Source: HLUCCA09 sp039189975 (GTDB lineage Bacteria; Pseudomonadota; Alphaproteobacteria; Rhodobacterales; Rhodobacteraceae). Taken from it: DNA of 8,879 nt. The DNA lies in contig JBCCYI010000193.1 in NCBI GenBank assembly GCA_039189975.1, positions 1-8,879 on the forward strand, written 5' to 3'. The notes beneath the pieces were generated by a model. That model ran no database searches and had not been told where the DNA came from. It saw nothing but the letters and a program-made list of their open reading frames with translations. Each line of letters opens with the position of its first letter. Position 1 is the stretch's first letter. Shown here piece by piece: positions 1-5,312 of this stretch. Both the position numbers and the translations under genes were made by a program.

Positions 1-90
1 GCGCTCGGGTTTGTCGAAATCGGCCCGGTCCGTATCCGGTTGCGCGAGGCAATCGTGTTTCCCGCCGTGCGTATGGTGCGTCCGGCCTAA
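1..90 (+). CDS. C-terminal end of an unidentified protein (partial, runs off the left edge)
   Basis: The frame that begins at base 1 is open for 29 codons and stops at TAA (88-90). The codons end mostly in G or C, as in the clear genes of this window, and the peptide is a plausible C-terminus with alternating hydrophobic and basic residues (GFVEIGPVRIRLREA, then VFPAVRMVRPA). I do not recognise the family, and too little is present to assign a function. A longer overlapping open frame starting at base 11 is Cys/Arg/Pro-rich and looks like a shadow. The gene is convergent with the BI-1 gene, and the hairpin at 183-207 lies between their ends. Confidence 0.5.
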   Translation, partial: ALGFVEIGPVRIRLREAIVFPAVRMVRPA

Positions 91-182
91 AGGGGCCGTT
101 GCATCGCAACAGAGCGTTTCTGGCGGGCCGGCAACGCCGTCTGCTATCAAACCACCAAAGGGGATGCGCGCGCCGCCAAACG

Positions 183-207
183 AAAAAGGCCGGGCAATGG
201 CCCGGCC
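183..207 (-). terminator. Intrinsic terminator of the BI-1 gene
   Basis: A perfect 8-bp GC-rich stem (GGCCGGGC/GCCCGGCC, 188-195 and 200-207) closes a 4-base loop. Read on the - strand it is followed at once by five T residues (complement of 183-187). It begins 24 bases past the BI-1 stop codon. On the + strand only a broken pyrimidine tract (CTCTTT) follows, so it could also stop the + strand gene ending at 90, but less efficiently. Confidence 0.85.
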
Positions 208-231
208 TCTTTGTGGTTTTCTAGGCGACGA

Positions 232-981
232 TCACTCGCGTTGGCCGAAAAGGCTCAGCAACATGATGAACATGTTGATGAAGTTGATGTAGAGCGACAG
301 CGCGCCCATGATAGCCGCTTTGCCGAGCCACTCCTGGTCGCCCATCATGGCGAACTGGACGTACTCGTTCTTGATGCGCTGTGTGTCATAGGCCGTGAGG
401 CCTGCGAAGATCAGCACGCCCAGGGCCGACACGGCGAACATGATCGCCGGGGAGGCGAGGAAGATGTTCACGATCGAGGCGACCACGAGGCCGATCACAC
501 CCATGATGAGGAACGAACCCCAGCCGGAGATGTCCTTCTTTGTCGTGTAGCCCCAAAGCGACAGGCCGGCGAAGGCGATCGCTGTGATCAGGAAGATCTG
601 TGTGATCGAATAGGTCGTGTAGACGAGGAAGATCGAGCTGAGCGACAGCCCCATCACGGCTGCATAGACGTAGAACGTCAGCTGGGCGGTCGCGGCCGAC
701 ATCCGGTTGATCATTGCGGCGAGGCCGAAGACGAAGATCAGCGGTGCGAACATGATCACCCACTGAAGCGGCGATGCGTAGATCGCCATACCCAGACCAG
801 TGAGCGTGCCGTCATCGTTGACAGCGAGCCCAGAGATGGCCCAAGCCGCAGCTCCCGTGATGAGCATGCCCACGGACATTGTGCCGTAGACCTTGCTCAT
901 ATGAGCGCGCAGGCCCTCGTCGATCTCTGCGGTGCGGACGCCGGCGTATCCGGCTTGCCGCGCCGTCTGATAGTCAGCCAT
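232..981 (-). CDS. Bax inhibitor-1/YccA family inner-membrane protein
   Basis: This 249-residue protein has the BI-1 (TMBIM/UPF0005) layout. A soluble N-terminus of about 30 residues is followed by roughly seven hydrophobic segments, near residues 34-52, 73-92, 100-120, 127-145, 155-175, 178-195 and 225-245. The FAGLTAYDTQRIK segment before the last helix is the typical family signature. Relatives are inner-membrane proteins; E. coli YccA modulates the FtsH protease, and other members form pH-dependent Ca2+ leaks. Which role applies here cannot be told from sequence. The ATG at 981 has a good ribosome site (GGAGG, 987-991, five bases away). A heat-shock-type promoter candidate lies about 80 bases upstream (1060-1088), which would fit a membrane-stress role. 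The gene ends in a strong terminator, so it is probably monocistronic. Confidence 0.93.
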   Translation of the reverse strand: MADYQTARQAGYAGVRTAEIDEGLRAHMSKVYGTMSVGMLITGAAAWAISGLAVNDDGTLTGLGMAIYASPLQWVIMFAPLIFVFGLAAMINRMSAATAQLTFYVYAAVMGLSLSSIFLVYTTYSITQIFLITAIAFAGLSLWGYTTKKDISGWGSFLIMGVIGLVVASIVNIFLASPAIMFAVSALGVLIFAGLTAYDTQRIKNEYVQFAMMGDQEWLGKAAIMGALSLYINFINMFIMLLSLFGQRE

Positions 982-1059
982 TCAAACCTCCATATCCATC
1001 CGCGCAATCCTGCCCAAGCGAACAGGCCCGCCGGCTGTGGCGGAGCGCTTACCGACGTA

Positions 1060-1088
1060 ATATTGGGAAATGGCGGCGCTGTTTCAAG
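1060..1088 (-). promoter_or_regulatory. RpoH (sigma-32 type) promoter candidate for the BI-1 gene
   Basis: On the - strand the sequence reads CTTGAAA (1088-1082), 14 bases, then CCCAATAT (1067-1060). The classical sigma-32 consensus is CTTGAAA-N13/14-CCCCATNT, so the -35 is perfect and the -10 misses one base. Transcription would start near 1053, giving a leader of about 72 bases. The same bases can also be read as a housekeeping promoter (TTGAAA-N17-AATATT), so use by both sigma factors is possible. Confidence 0.6.
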
Positions 1089-1100
1089 CGTTGGATTGCC

Positions 1101-1120
1101 AAAACACGCATCCACGATGC
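1101..1120 (-). terminator. Weak intrinsic terminator candidate behind the DUF1127 transcript
   Basis: On the - strand a 5-bp stem GCATC/GATGC (1120-1116 and 1112-1108) with loop GTG is followed by GTGTTTT (1107-1101). It competes with an overlapping 7-bp hairpin at 1112-1132. The short stem and interrupted T-run make it weak. It sits just before the BI-1 promoter, where a transcript coming from DUF1127 would be expected to end. Confidence 0.3.
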
Positions 1121-1230
1121 ATCATATCGTGGCGTTCTTGGCGTGGGTGCCGTGAGCACGCCACCGGCCGGGGCGCAGCATGGCCGCTTTCGGTGCTATG
1201 CTGCGCCTCCCTGCCGATGGCGAGGGGGGC
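1112..1230. ncRNA. Cluster of four inverted repeats; candidate structured RNA locus, strand uncertain
   Basis: Four stem-loops follow one another: 1112-1132 (CCACGAT/ATCGTGG, 7 bp, 7-base loop), 1139-1163 (TGGCGTG/CACGCCA, 7 bp), 1173-1206 (GCGCAGCAT/ATGCTGCGC, 9 bp, extendable) and 1205-1230 (GCCTCCCT/AGGGGGGC). An 8-base palindrome CCGGCCGG (1164-1171) lies between the second and third. In - strand RNA they would form the 3' end of the DUF1127 transcript. Two stems have G-U pairs only if the + strand is transcribed: g1182-t1197 extends the third stem to 12 bp, and t1208-g1227 completes the fourth. A + strand promoter-like pair TTGCCA-N18-CATCAT (1096-1125) precedes them. No clear terminator is seen on the + strand. 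In Rhodobacter sphaeroides the CcsR sRNAs lie downstream of a DUF1127 gene, but their CCUCCUCCC loop motif is not present here; only CCTCCC (+) and a C6T run (-) are. Confidence 0.4.
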
Positions 1231-1274
1231 GTCGGGCTCACATTTTGGGCGCGTGCGTCGGCGCGCTCGAAGCC

Positions 1275-1496
1275 CTAGCGCGACCAGTGATGCGGGACAT
1301 CCCAAACCGGGCGCTGCGCTTCGCCGACAGCCTCTTGGCGCGTCAGACCAATGTCGCGCAGGGCGCGGTCATCCAGGTTTGCAAGAGCCTGACGCTGCCG
1401 CGCCAGTCCCATGAGCGCTTTGATCTGAGCAAAGATCGACGTCCGGCGAACGGAAGGCATAAAGGTCGCGGGGGCGCTGTGGATGCGGGTGGTCAT
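1275..1496 (-). CDS. DUF1127 (YjiS-like) small basic protein
   Basis: This 73-residue protein carries the DUF1127 signature in its second half: a helix with RQRQALANLDDRALRDIGL (residues 33-51), then TRQEA and a short tail ending WDVPHHW. The N-terminal 25 residues are Ser/Arg-rich and probably disordered. DUF1127 proteins are short and arginine-rich; a Rhodobacter sphaeroides member (CcaF1) is reported to bind RNA and take part in sRNA maturation, and others affect phosphate or carbon metabolism. The role here is inferred from the family only. ATG at 1496 is preceded by AGGAGA (1502-1507, five bases away). The gene is divergent from the LysR-type regulator and is followed by the inverted-repeat cluster at 1112-1230. 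Confidence 0.88.
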   Translation of the reverse strand: MTTRIHSAPATFMPSVRRTSIFAQIKALMGLARQRQALANLDDRALRDIGLTRQEAVGEAQRPVWDVPHHWSR

Positions 1497-1577
1497 CGGT
1501 ATCTCCTGTCTGCTGCGATGCAGCGATTGTTTCGAATTGCTTGTGATGGTCTCTCATTCAATCAACATGCTTGATCT

Positions 1578-1606
1578 ATCTGGGGTGTTTCGGGCAATAT
1601 GTAAAA
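1578..1606 (-). promoter_or_regulatory. Possible RpoH-like promoter for the DUF1127 gene
   Basis: The - strand reads TTTTACA (1606-1600), 14 bases, then CCCCAGAT (1585-1578). The -10 matches six of the seven fixed positions of the sigma-32 consensus CCCCATNT, but the -35 matches only four of seven. The spacing equals that of the BI-1 promoter. Start of transcription would be near 1571, a leader of about 75 bases. Alternative reading: TTTACA-N17-CAGATA for the housekeeping factor, with a poor -10. Confidence 0.3.
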
Positions 1607-1610
1607 CGAA

Positions 1611-1631
1611 TGATTTTGAAGTGATGAATCA
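1611..1631 (+). promoter_or_regulatory. LysR-type operator (T-N11-A box) between DUF1127 and the LysR gene
   Basis: TGATT (1611-1615) and AATCA (1627-1631) form a perfect interrupted dyad with exactly 11 bases between T and A, the spacing of the classical LysR-type box. A second, tighter dyad GTGAT-GA-ATCAC (1621-1632) overlaps it. The box ends 20 bases before the regulator's ATG and just upstream of the DUF1127 promoter candidate on the other strand. This placement suits autoregulation and control of the divergent gene. Confidence 0.5.
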
Positions 1632-1651
1632 CCAAACGTGATGGAGGCCTG

Positions 1652-2521
1652 ATGCGTAGAAACTTAGACATGACGGCCCTGAGGTCTTTTGTGGCCGTGG
1701 CCCAGACGGGAGGCGTCACGCGGGCGGCCAGTGGGCTGAATCTGACCCAATCCGCGGTGTCGATGCAGATGAAGCGTCTGGAAGAGAGCCTCGGGCTGGC
1801 GCTCTTCGATCGCTCGGGGCGCGGTGTCTCGCTGACGGCGGAAGGGGACCAACTCCTGTCCTATGCGCGGCGCATTCTGGCGTTGAACGACGAAGTGGTT
1901 GGCCGGATGACGGCGCGCGAGTACGAAGGGGAAATCACTCTCGGCGTCCCGCATGACATCGTCTATCCGTTTATCCCTCAGGTTTTGCGGCGCTTTGCGG
2001 CGGACTATCCCCGGATGCGGGTGAACCTGCTGTCGTCCTGGACGACTAACCTGCGCGACACATTTGCCCGAGGCGCCTGCGCGATGATCCTGACCACGGA
2101 GGAGGCGGTCGAGCCCGGGGGCGAGACGCTCGTGCGTCGGCCGCTCGTTTGGATCGGAGCCCCGGGCGGGCAAGTGTGGCGAAAGCGGCCGTTGCGTCTT
2201 GCGTTCGAGCGTCACTGCGTCTTCCGCACGGCCGCGCTGCGTCAGCTGGAGCAGGCGGCGACCACTTGGGAGATGGCCGTCGAGTCCGACAGTGGCCGGA
2301 CGATCGAAGCTACGGTCAGCGCCGACATGGCCGTTACGGCGGTGCTGGAAGGGTCGGAACCGCCGCAAACCGAAGCTGTCCCGCATGGCGGCGCGCTCCC
2401 TGATTTGCGGACCTATTGCATCAACCTCTACGTGTCGGATCTGGCGCAGGGCCCGGCGGAGCAGGCGCTGGCGGATCTGATCCGGCATGTCTATCGCGGC
2501 GAAAAGCGGCTCGCTGCCTGA
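1652..2521 (+). CDS. LysR-family transcriptional regulator (LrhA-like N-terminus)
   Basis: This 289-residue protein has a winged helix-turn-helix at residues 6-65 (MTALRSFVAVAQTGGVTRAA, then LNLTQSAVSMQMKRLEESLG and LFDRSGRGVSLTAEG). A linker helix and a substrate-binding domain start near residue 93 (GEITLGVPHDIVYPFIPQVL). The HTH most resembles the LrhA/HexA branch, where the linker reads YARRILALNDE. The effector is unknown. The ATG at 1652 has GGAGG at 1643-1647, four bases away; the next ATG (1670) is too far from that site. Upstream is a T-N11-A box (1611-1631), which points to autoregulation and a possible DUF1127 target. The downstream neighbour is convergent, so the gene is probably monocistronic. 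A weak promoter TTGATC-N18-CAATAT lies at 1571-1600. Confidence 0.92.
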   Translation: MRRNLDMTALRSFVAVAQTGGVTRAASGLNLTQSAVSMQMKRLEESLGLALFDRSGRGVSLTAEGDQLLSYARRILALNDEVVGRMTAREYEGEITLGVPHDIVYPFIPQVLRRFAADYPRMRVNLLSSWTTNLRDTFARGACAMILTTEEAVEPGGETLVRRPLVWIGAPGGQVWRKRPLRLAFERHCVFRTAALRQLEQAATTWEMAVESDSGRTIEATVSADMAVTAVLEGSEPPQTEAVPHGGALPDLRTYCINLYVSDLAQGPAEQALADLIRHVYRGEKRLAA

Positions 2522-2599
2522 CCCCATTCGGGGGCCATTGGACGCCGCTGTGTGCGGGGCGGGGGCTGTCGTGAGCAGGAGCGCAAAAACGAGTCGAGA

Positions 2600-3610
2600 T
2601 TACGCGTGGGAGCGACCGCGGCTGAAGCCCTCCACCGGTAGTGTCACGACGATCTTGCCCCGTGCCTGACGGTTGCGGATCATGTCGAGCCCCTCGTCTG
2701 CGCGGTCGAACGGGACGCGCGCGCCAATTCGGACGTCGAGTGCTCCCGTCGCGATCCAGTCCAGGACATGCGCGAGGCTGTCCCGAAAGACGCCGGGCGC
2801 GAAGTGACGGTATCCGCCCCAGTAGAAACCGTAGACGCTGAGGTTCTTCACCAGGAGATGGTTGGCCTTAATCTGGGGCACCTCTCCACCGGCGAATCCG
2901 AGGGGGAAGAGACGTGCTTCGGGATTGGCGCTGCGCAGAAGGGCGTCCCAAAGGGGGGTGCCCACGGTGTCGATTGCAACGTCGGCCCCGCCCAGCGCTT
3001 GAATCTGTGCGCGCAAATCGGGTGCCGCGGCATCTATGAGGTGAGTCGCTCCGGCCTTTTGGGCGAGGCGCAGCTTCTCCGGCCCGCGGGCAATGGCAAC
3101 GACCTCTGCGCCCAGGAGCGCGCCGACCTGGACACTGGCCAATCCCGTCCCGCCGGCCGCCCCTGTTACGACGAGCCGTTCGCCGTGGCGCAGTCGCGCG
3201 CGATGCCAAAGCGCCAGATGCGCGGTGCCATAGACAACCTGGAACGCGGCGCCGGCGTCAAGATCTACGGAGTCTGGCAGGAGCACGCAGGCCTCGGCAG
3301 GGGCATAAACGTAGTCTGCAAGCCCGCCGCTGCCGGCAAAGACGGCAACGCGCGCGCCCTGTGCCAGGCCAGCGACCTGAGGCCCGAGGGCGTCGATCCA
3401 GCCCGAAATCTCCATGCCCGGGACAATTGGAGGTTGCGGCTGTTCCTGATAGCGCCCGGCCAACATGAGCGTGTCGGCAAAGTTGAGACCGCAGGCCGCC
3501 ACGCGGATCCGGACCTCCCGGGCCTTCGGATCGCGGATCGGGACGCTCTGCCGTTCGAGCGGCGCCCCGGCAGACAAGGCCTGCCACTGCGTTGATTTTT
3601 GTGCTATCAT
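2600..3610 (-). CDS. Zinc-less quinone oxidoreductase (NADPH:quinone reductase, MDR superfamily)
   Basis: This 336-residue protein is an MDR-superfamily reductase of the QOR type. The GroES-like N-terminal domain contains AACGLNFADTLMLAGRYQ (38-55) and the substrate loop PGMEISG (64-70). The Rossmann domain has the NADPH-binding motif VTGAAGGTGLASVQVGALLGAEV (148-170). The conserved Asn43 of the family is present and the catalytic zinc cysteines are absent. Family members reduce quinones or enones using NADPH in the cytoplasm; the substrate here cannot be told. The open frame extends 65 codons further upstream, but that part (His/Thr/Cys-rich) has no family resemblance. The ATG at 3610 gives normal length. 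Its ribosome site is poor (AGG directly against the ATG), so the start is less certain. Convergent with the LysR gene; divergent from the XRE gene across a 303-base gap. Confidence 0.9.
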   Translation of the reverse strand: MIAQKSTQWQALSAGAPLERQSVPIRDPKAREVRIRVAACGLNFADTLMLAGRYQEQPQPPIVPGMEISGWIDALGPQVAGLAQGARVAVFAGSGGLADYVYAPAEACVLLPDSVDLDAGAAFQVVYGTAHLALWHRARLRHGERLVVTGAAGGTGLASVQVGALLGAEVVAIARGPEKLRLAQKAGATHLIDAAAPDLRAQIQALGGADVAIDTVGTPLWDALLRSANPEARLFPLGFAGGEVPQIKANHLLVKNLSVYGFYWGGYRHFAPGVFRDSLAHVLDWIATGALDVRIGARVPFDRADEGLDMIRNRQARGKIVVTLPVEGFSRGRSHA

Positions 3611-3672
3611 CCTAAATGCACTTTTATGCGATGCCGTTCTGACACGCCACTTGCAATTGGTGGATCGGGATC

Positions 3673-3717
3673 TTCGCAAGATGCAAAGTTTGCGCCCGTA
3701 AAATTCGCAAAATGCAA
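3673..3717 (+). repeat. Pair of 14-base direct repeats, possible activator sites
   Basis: TTCGCAAGATGCAA (3673-3686) recurs as TTCGCAAAATGCAA (3704-3717), differing at one base. The start-to-start distance is 31 bases, close to three helical turns, so both copies face the same side of DNA. Each contains CGCAA and TGCAA half-units seven bases apart. They lie about 175-220 bases upstream of the expected sigma-54 start site, within the usual range for enhancer-binding proteins, and about 65-105 bases upstream of the divergent gene. Confidence 0.5.
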
Positions 3718-3728
3718 CTTCTCGGGTG

Positions 3729-3741
3729 TTGTGGTGCACAA
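3729..3741. promoter_or_regulatory. Small dyad TTGTG-GTG-CACAA, possible protein-binding site
   Basis: A perfect 5-bp inverted repeat with a three-base centre lies about 157 bases upstream of the expected sigma-54 transcription start. Bacterial enhancer-binding activators usually bind dyads at such a distance. A short repeat like this also arises by chance, so the call rests on its position. Confidence 0.25.
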
Positions 3742-3864
3742 TCGTAAGGTGAGTGTTTGTTTGCGTGTGTGTAGATCCGCCGTTCGCGGTCGCCTTCCCG
3801 TTCAAGTGGCCGAAATTAAAGAGACTGAGTCATCGCGTCGAATTGATCTTGCGTCCTGTCGACT

Positions 3865-3881
3865 TTGGCACGCAACTTGCT
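3865..3881 (+). promoter_or_regulatory. Sigma-54 (RpoN) promoter in front of the XRE regulator gene
   Basis: TTGGCACG-CAAC-TTGCT matches the whole core of the sigma-54 consensus (YTGGCACG-N4-TTGCW), with the invariant GG (3867-3868) and GC (3879-3880) separated by the required 10 bases. Transcription would start near 3892. That leaves a leader of about 22 bases containing the AGGGAGA ribosome site and the ATG at 3914. All parts are thus in workable positions. Such a promoter needs an ATP-dependent activator bound upstream; candidate sites are at 3673-3741. Confidence 0.7.
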
Positions 3882-3913
3882 ACGTAGTAGGCATAGAACC
3901 TTAGGGAGAAACC

Positions 3914-4273
3914 ATGTCCCATCCAGTAGATGTTCATGTCGGAAAAAGAGTGCGTCACCGGCGGTGGATGGTCGGAATGACACAACAACAGCTCGCGGAG
4001 CGTGTGGGCATTAAGTTCCAGCAGATCCAGAAGTATGAAACCGGGATGAACCGCGTGAGCGCGTCCCGCCTTTGGGACATCGCCGATGCGTTGAGCGTCC
4101 CGGTCGCCTTTTTCTTCGAAGGCCTCGACGCCGATGGCGCCGAAACCGAGGCCCAACGCGATATGATGGCGGACAAGGAGGCGATGGAACTCGTCCGCTC
4201 CTACTATGCGATCCCAGAGCACCAGCGGCGTCGGCTGTTCGATCTGGCGCGCGTCCTGAGTGACGCAGCCTGA
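3914..4273 (+). CDS. Short XRE (Cro/C1-type) helix-turn-helix regulator
   Basis: This 119-residue protein has a Cro/C1-type HTH at about residues 9-68: VGKRVRHRRWMVGMTQQQLA, VGIKFQQIQKYETGMNRVSA (recognition helix), then SRLWDIADALSVPVAFFFEGL. A short tail of about 50 residues ends in a predicted helix (PEHQRRRLFDLARVLSD), possibly for dimerisation. There is no ligand-binding or peptidase domain. Very similar short regulators are common in alphaproteobacteria, but their targets are mostly unknown. The ATG at 3914 has a good ribosome site (AGGGAGA, 3903-3909). It is preceded by a sigma-54 promoter candidate, unusual for this kind of gene. hisN follows 122 bases later on the same strand with no terminator visible between, so the two may be cotranscribed. 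Confidence 0.92.
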   Translation: MSHPVDVHVGKRVRHRRWMVGMTQQQLAERVGIKFQQIQKYETGMNRVSASRLWDIADALSVPVAFFFEGLDADGAETEAQRDMMADKEAMELVRSYYAIPEHQRRRLFDLARVLSDAA

Positions 4274-4395
4274 GAGCGCGACGACGAAGAAACGCCCTGA
4301 CTTTCCACCCCCGCGCATGACGGGATGGAGTTGACCGGCGCCAAAAACTGCGATTGGTCCCCAGAACACAGAGTGAGCTGGGGGCGGGACCGGGC

Positions 4396-5217
4396 ATGCG
4401 CATATCGGACGAGCGTTTGGCGGAGATAGATACGCGCGACCTCTTCGAGATCGCAGACACTTTGGCAGATGCGGCGGCGCTCGAGACGCTGGCGCATTTT
4501 CGGTCCGCGGCCCTGGATATTGCCAACAAGCAAGCCACGGCCGGGACATTTGACCCTGTGACACAAGCAGACCGCGCGGCAGAAGCCGCAATGCGGGCCG
4601 TCTTGGAGCGCGCGCGGCCCCGCGACGGGATCCTGGGCGAAGAGCTTGACCGGGTGGAGGGCGCATCCGGGCTGACATGGGTGCTCGACCCCATCGACGG
4701 GACGCGCGCGTATATGATCGGCGCGCCAACATGGGGCACGCTCATAGCGTTATGCGATGACGATGGGCCGTTGCTTGGCCTCATCGACCAGCCCTTTACG
4801 GGCGAGCGGTGGTACGGAGGCCCGGGACGAGCGGATATTCGGCGCGCCTCTGGCACGGAGCCGCTTGGCACGCGGCGTGGAACGGTTATGGAAGATGCGT
4901 TGCTTTGCTCCACCTTTCCCGAGGTGGGGTCCGATGAGGAACGGGCGGCGTTTCAGCGCGTCTCCCAGGCTGCACGGCTCACCCGGTATGGGATGGATTG
5001 CTATGCCTACGGTTTGGTGGCGGCTGGGTGCGTGGACCTAGTCGTGGAGGCCGGGCTCCAGGCCTATGACGTGTGCGCGCCGATTGCGGTGATTGAGGCC
5101 GCAGGCGGGATCGTGACCGATTGGGAAGGGGGCCGCGCCGATGGGGGCGGCAGGGTACTGGCGGCCGCGAACCCGCAAATCCATCAAGCGGCGTTGGAGC
5201 TGCTCAACGCGGCCTAG
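4396..5217 (+). CDS. hisN: Histidinol-phosphatase, inositol-monophosphatase family
   Basis: This 273-residue protein belongs to the Mg2+-dependent inositol monophosphatase superfamily. The metal ligands are visible: GEE at 81-83, DPIDGTRA at 98-105 (Asp98, Asp101) and the C-terminal AYDVCAPIAVIEAAGG at 223-238 (Asp225). The segments DPVTQADRAAE (53-63) and GAPTWGTLIAL (109-119) match the HisN branch, which hydrolyses L-histidinol phosphate in histidine biosynthesis. Activity on another sugar or inositol phosphate cannot be excluded. The ATG at 4396 is preferred; an upstream in-frame TTG (4354) has no ribosome site and adds residues outside the family. The ribosome site at 4396 is itself only a G-rich run. 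A -35-like TTGACC (4331-4336) is present but has a poor -10 partner. No other his gene is nearby. Confidence 0.88.
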   Translation: MRISDERLAEIDTRDLFEIADTLADAAALETLAHFRSAALDIANKQATAGTFDPVTQADRAAEAAMRAVLERARPRDGILGEELDRVEGASGLTWVLDPIDGTRAYMIGAPTWGTLIALCDDDGPLLGLIDQPFTGERWYGGPGRADIRRASGTEPLGTRRGTVMEDALLCSTFPEVGSDEERAAFQRVSQAARLTRYGMDCYAYGLVAAGCVDLVVEAGLQAYDVCAPIAVIEAAGGIVTDWEGGRADGGGRVLAAANPQIHQAALELLNAA

Positions 5218-5253
5218 ACTGATCTCGGCAAGCCCCTTTCTTGGAATGGGCGC

Positions 5254-5294
5254 GCCGCCCGGCTCGTGTCGCGGTTTGACGATACGAGGGCGGC
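5254..5294. terminator. Large hairpin between convergent hisN and guaD, possible bidirectional terminator
   Basis: GCCGCC (5254-5259) pairs with GGCGGC (5289-5294). After a three-base bulge, CTCGTGTCG (5263-5271) pairs with CGATACGAG (5280-5288) through one G-U pair, closing an 8-base loop. This gives about 15 bp of stem in the 95-base gap. Neither side has a T-run, so it does not meet the standard intrinsic-terminator pattern. It may act as a 3'-end stabiliser or help Rho-dependent termination. The G-U pair is formed in + strand RNA, which favours hisN. Confidence 0.4.
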
Positions 5295-5312
5295 CGTTGG
5301 CGGAACCGGGGC

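Larger units (their letters stand above)
3611..3913. other. Divergent regulatory region between the quinone oxidoreductase and XRE genes
   Basis: This 303-base gap is more AT-rich than its surroundings and shows no convincing gene. The open frames crossing it are extensions of neighbours or shadows. It holds a pair of 14-base direct repeats (3673-3717), a dyad GCAAA-G-TTTGC (3683-3693), a second dyad TTGTG-GTG-CACAA (3729-3741), a TG-rich stretch (3750-3772) and the sigma-54 promoter (3865-3881). TTGC and GCAA tetramers recur throughout. I could not find a convincing promoter for the quinone oxidoreductase gene on the - strand. Confidence 0.7.

Noticed and set aside
83..110. Small hairpins CGGCC/GGCCG and GTTGC/GCAAC after the left-edge gene
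   Set aside because: Stems of 5 bp with no T-run; expected by chance at this GC content.
211..1155. 314-codon + strand open frame antisense to the BI-1 gene
   Set aside because: Product is dominated by Asp/His/Glu/Arg repeats typical of the reverse of a membrane protein gene, and it runs across the terminator and promoter of BI-1.
1664..2527. Open frame of 287 codons on the - strand opposite the LysR gene
   Set aside because: It mirrors the LysR gene, is Arg/His/Pro-rich with no family resemblance, and is a common artefact of GC-rich codon use.
2522..2533. CCCC-ATTC-GGGG hairpin after the LysR gene as a terminator
   Set aside because: Only 4 bp and no T-run on either strand.
3683..3693. 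GCAAA-G-TTTGC dyad as a PccR/RamB-like TTTGCAAA operator
   Set aside because: The half-sites are separated by an extra base, and the neighbouring regulator lacks the C-terminal domain of that group.
3611..3805. 65-residue N-terminal extension of the quinone oxidoreductase
   Set aside because: No similarity to the family, different composition, and it would occupy the AT-rich regulatory gap with the direct repeats.
4011..4913. Long - strand open frames across the XRE and hisN genes
   Set aside because: Composition is Ser/Arg/Pro-rich and they lie antisense to two clearly recognised genes; no ribosome site.
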